64,000 nt of DNA from Herpetosiphon geysericola. GTDB taxonomy: Bacteria > Chloroflexota > Chloroflexia > Chloroflexales > Herpetosiphonaceae. Numbering within the stretch: position 1 is the first letter of the stretch; every line of letters starts with the position of its first letter. The notes below the pieces were generated by a model, which saw nothing but the letters and a program-made list of their open reading frames with translations, was not told the origin of the DNA and searched no databases. This document shows, one piece after another, positions 63,600-64,000 of the stretch. Location of the stretch: positions 99,266 to 163,265 of the forward strand of contig NZ_LGKP01000032.1 of NCBI RefSeq assembly GCF_001306135.1, in the 5' to 3' direction. Position numbers and translations under genes: made by a program.

Positions 63600-63901
63600 A
63601 ACGGATCATTGATACGAATGTTTTATTAACAGCTAATGGTGCGGCAAACCATCGAGAACTCGATTGTATGGAAGCGTGTATTGATTTTCTGGAAATAATT
63701 AAGGAACAAGGTATTGTTGTGATTGATGATGGTTATTTTATTATGGGCGAGTATGACGACAAAGTTAATCCTAATGACTCACAATTAGGTGGTGCCTTTC
63801 TTAAGTGGCTTTATCGGCACGAATGGACTGATCGTTGTGAACATGTTCCAATAACAGCTATTGAAATTGATACTAGGCTCTGTCTGATAATTCCATGGTA
63901 G
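63596..63901 (+). pseudogene. PIN-domain nuclease, truncated by an IS element
   Basis: The frame starts within the ATPase stop (ATGA). MKRIIDTNVLLTANG carries the first PIN acidic residue (D6), and VVIDDGYFIMGEYDDKV the next acidic group. PIN domains of this type run to about 150 residues, but native sequence ends at about residue 93, after ITAIEIDT; the last codons (LCLIIPW, stop at 63899-63901) come from the IS end. At least the last acidic residue of the active site is therefore lost. The partner ATPase gene is intact. Confidence 0.75.
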
Positions 63902-64000
63902 ACTCTCCGGCAGGAGGTGTGTATGGCTCGCCATGAATTAACCGATGCCCAGTTTGCATTAATTGCACCGATCTTACCAACCGGAACACGTCGTGGCCGT
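63876..64000 (+). mobile_element. IS5-family-like insertion sequence, left end
   Basis: The element seems to begin at GGCTCTGTCTGATAATTCC, just after a TA in ACTAGG, consistent with TA-targeting IS5/IS427-type elements. The transposase gene starts 47 bases inside it. The right end, the second inverted repeat and any target duplication lie outside the window. Confidence 0.65.
63923..64000 (+). CDS. IS5-family-like transposase, N-terminal part
   Basis: ATG 63923 follows an AGGAGGT ribosome site by four bases. The 26 visible residues (MARHELTDAQFALIAPILPT, then GTRRGR) match the typical opening of IS5-group DDE transposases (LTDAQWxLIxPLLP). The gene continues past the window, so the catalytic residues cannot be checked. 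Confidence 0.8.
   Translation, partial: MARHELTDAQFALIAPILPTGTRRGR

Overview
The window looks like chromosome from a filamentous Chloroflexota bacterium, most likely Herpetosiphon or a close relative. This is inferred from protein content (Chloroflexi-type baseplate-J-like protein, DUF512-der neighbourhood, WXG100 proteins, lipoproteins rather than outer-membrane proteins), from a base composition near half GC, and from a family of intergenic repeats (CACGAAG / CCACAGATT / CTCTGCGCC) in the gaps between genes. No 16S gene is present, so the genus is an inference.

Layout. 0-6 kb: end of an unknown gene, alaS, a membrane baseplate-J-like protein translationally coupled to ruvX, and a strong terminator. 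6-11.7 kb (minus): a sugar-uptake operon (binding lipoprotein, two ABC permeases, GH42 beta-galactosidase) with a LacI-type operator upstream. 11.9-14.5 kb: a decayed WXG100-effector/lipoprotein locus with three different in-frame stops. 14.6-17.7 kb (minus): three secreted proteins, including a NUC1 endonuclease and a thermolysin-like protease. 18.2-21.8 kb: a ComEC channel protein and an AT-rich TOPRIM-like orphan gene. 22-38.1 kb (minus): an exopolysaccharide cluster with sugar-phosphate transferase, five glycosyltransferases, Wzx flippase, Wzy/ligase-type polymerase, a Wzz protein fused to a degenerate GGDEF domain, a second degenerate GGDEF membrane protein, AsnB and a BcsB-like protein. 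38.4-40.2 kb: an SRP RNA gene, a divergent candidate small RNA, an orphan kinase-like protein and tRNA-Gly(GCC). 40.2-47 kb (plus): yhbY, DUF512 Fe-S protein, GAF-HD-GYP phosphodiesterase, THUMP methyltransferase, der. 47-56.4 kb (minus): a small membrane protein, a wrecked membrane-protein gene, acyl-CoA dehydrogenase, a pseudo-metzincin membrane protein, a Mur-ligase-like protein, proC, and proS with a T-box leader. 56.8-60.1 kb (plus): a WXG100 protein carrying a complete protein-glutaminase catalytic triad, followed by four tandem paralogous lipoproteins. 60.1-64 kb: a DUF4139-like protein, then an OLD-like AAA ATPase and PIN nuclease pair whose second gene is cut by an IS element running off the window.

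The most original material is the WXG100-deamidase plus four-lipoprotein array (a plausible secreted effector with an immunity or partner repertoire, in a lineage known for predation), its decayed counterpart near 12 kb, and the Wzz-GGDEF fusion, which places a nucleotidyl-cyclase-like fold where other chain-length regulators carry a tyrosine kinase. All functional claims rest on motifs read by eye; no database search was run.
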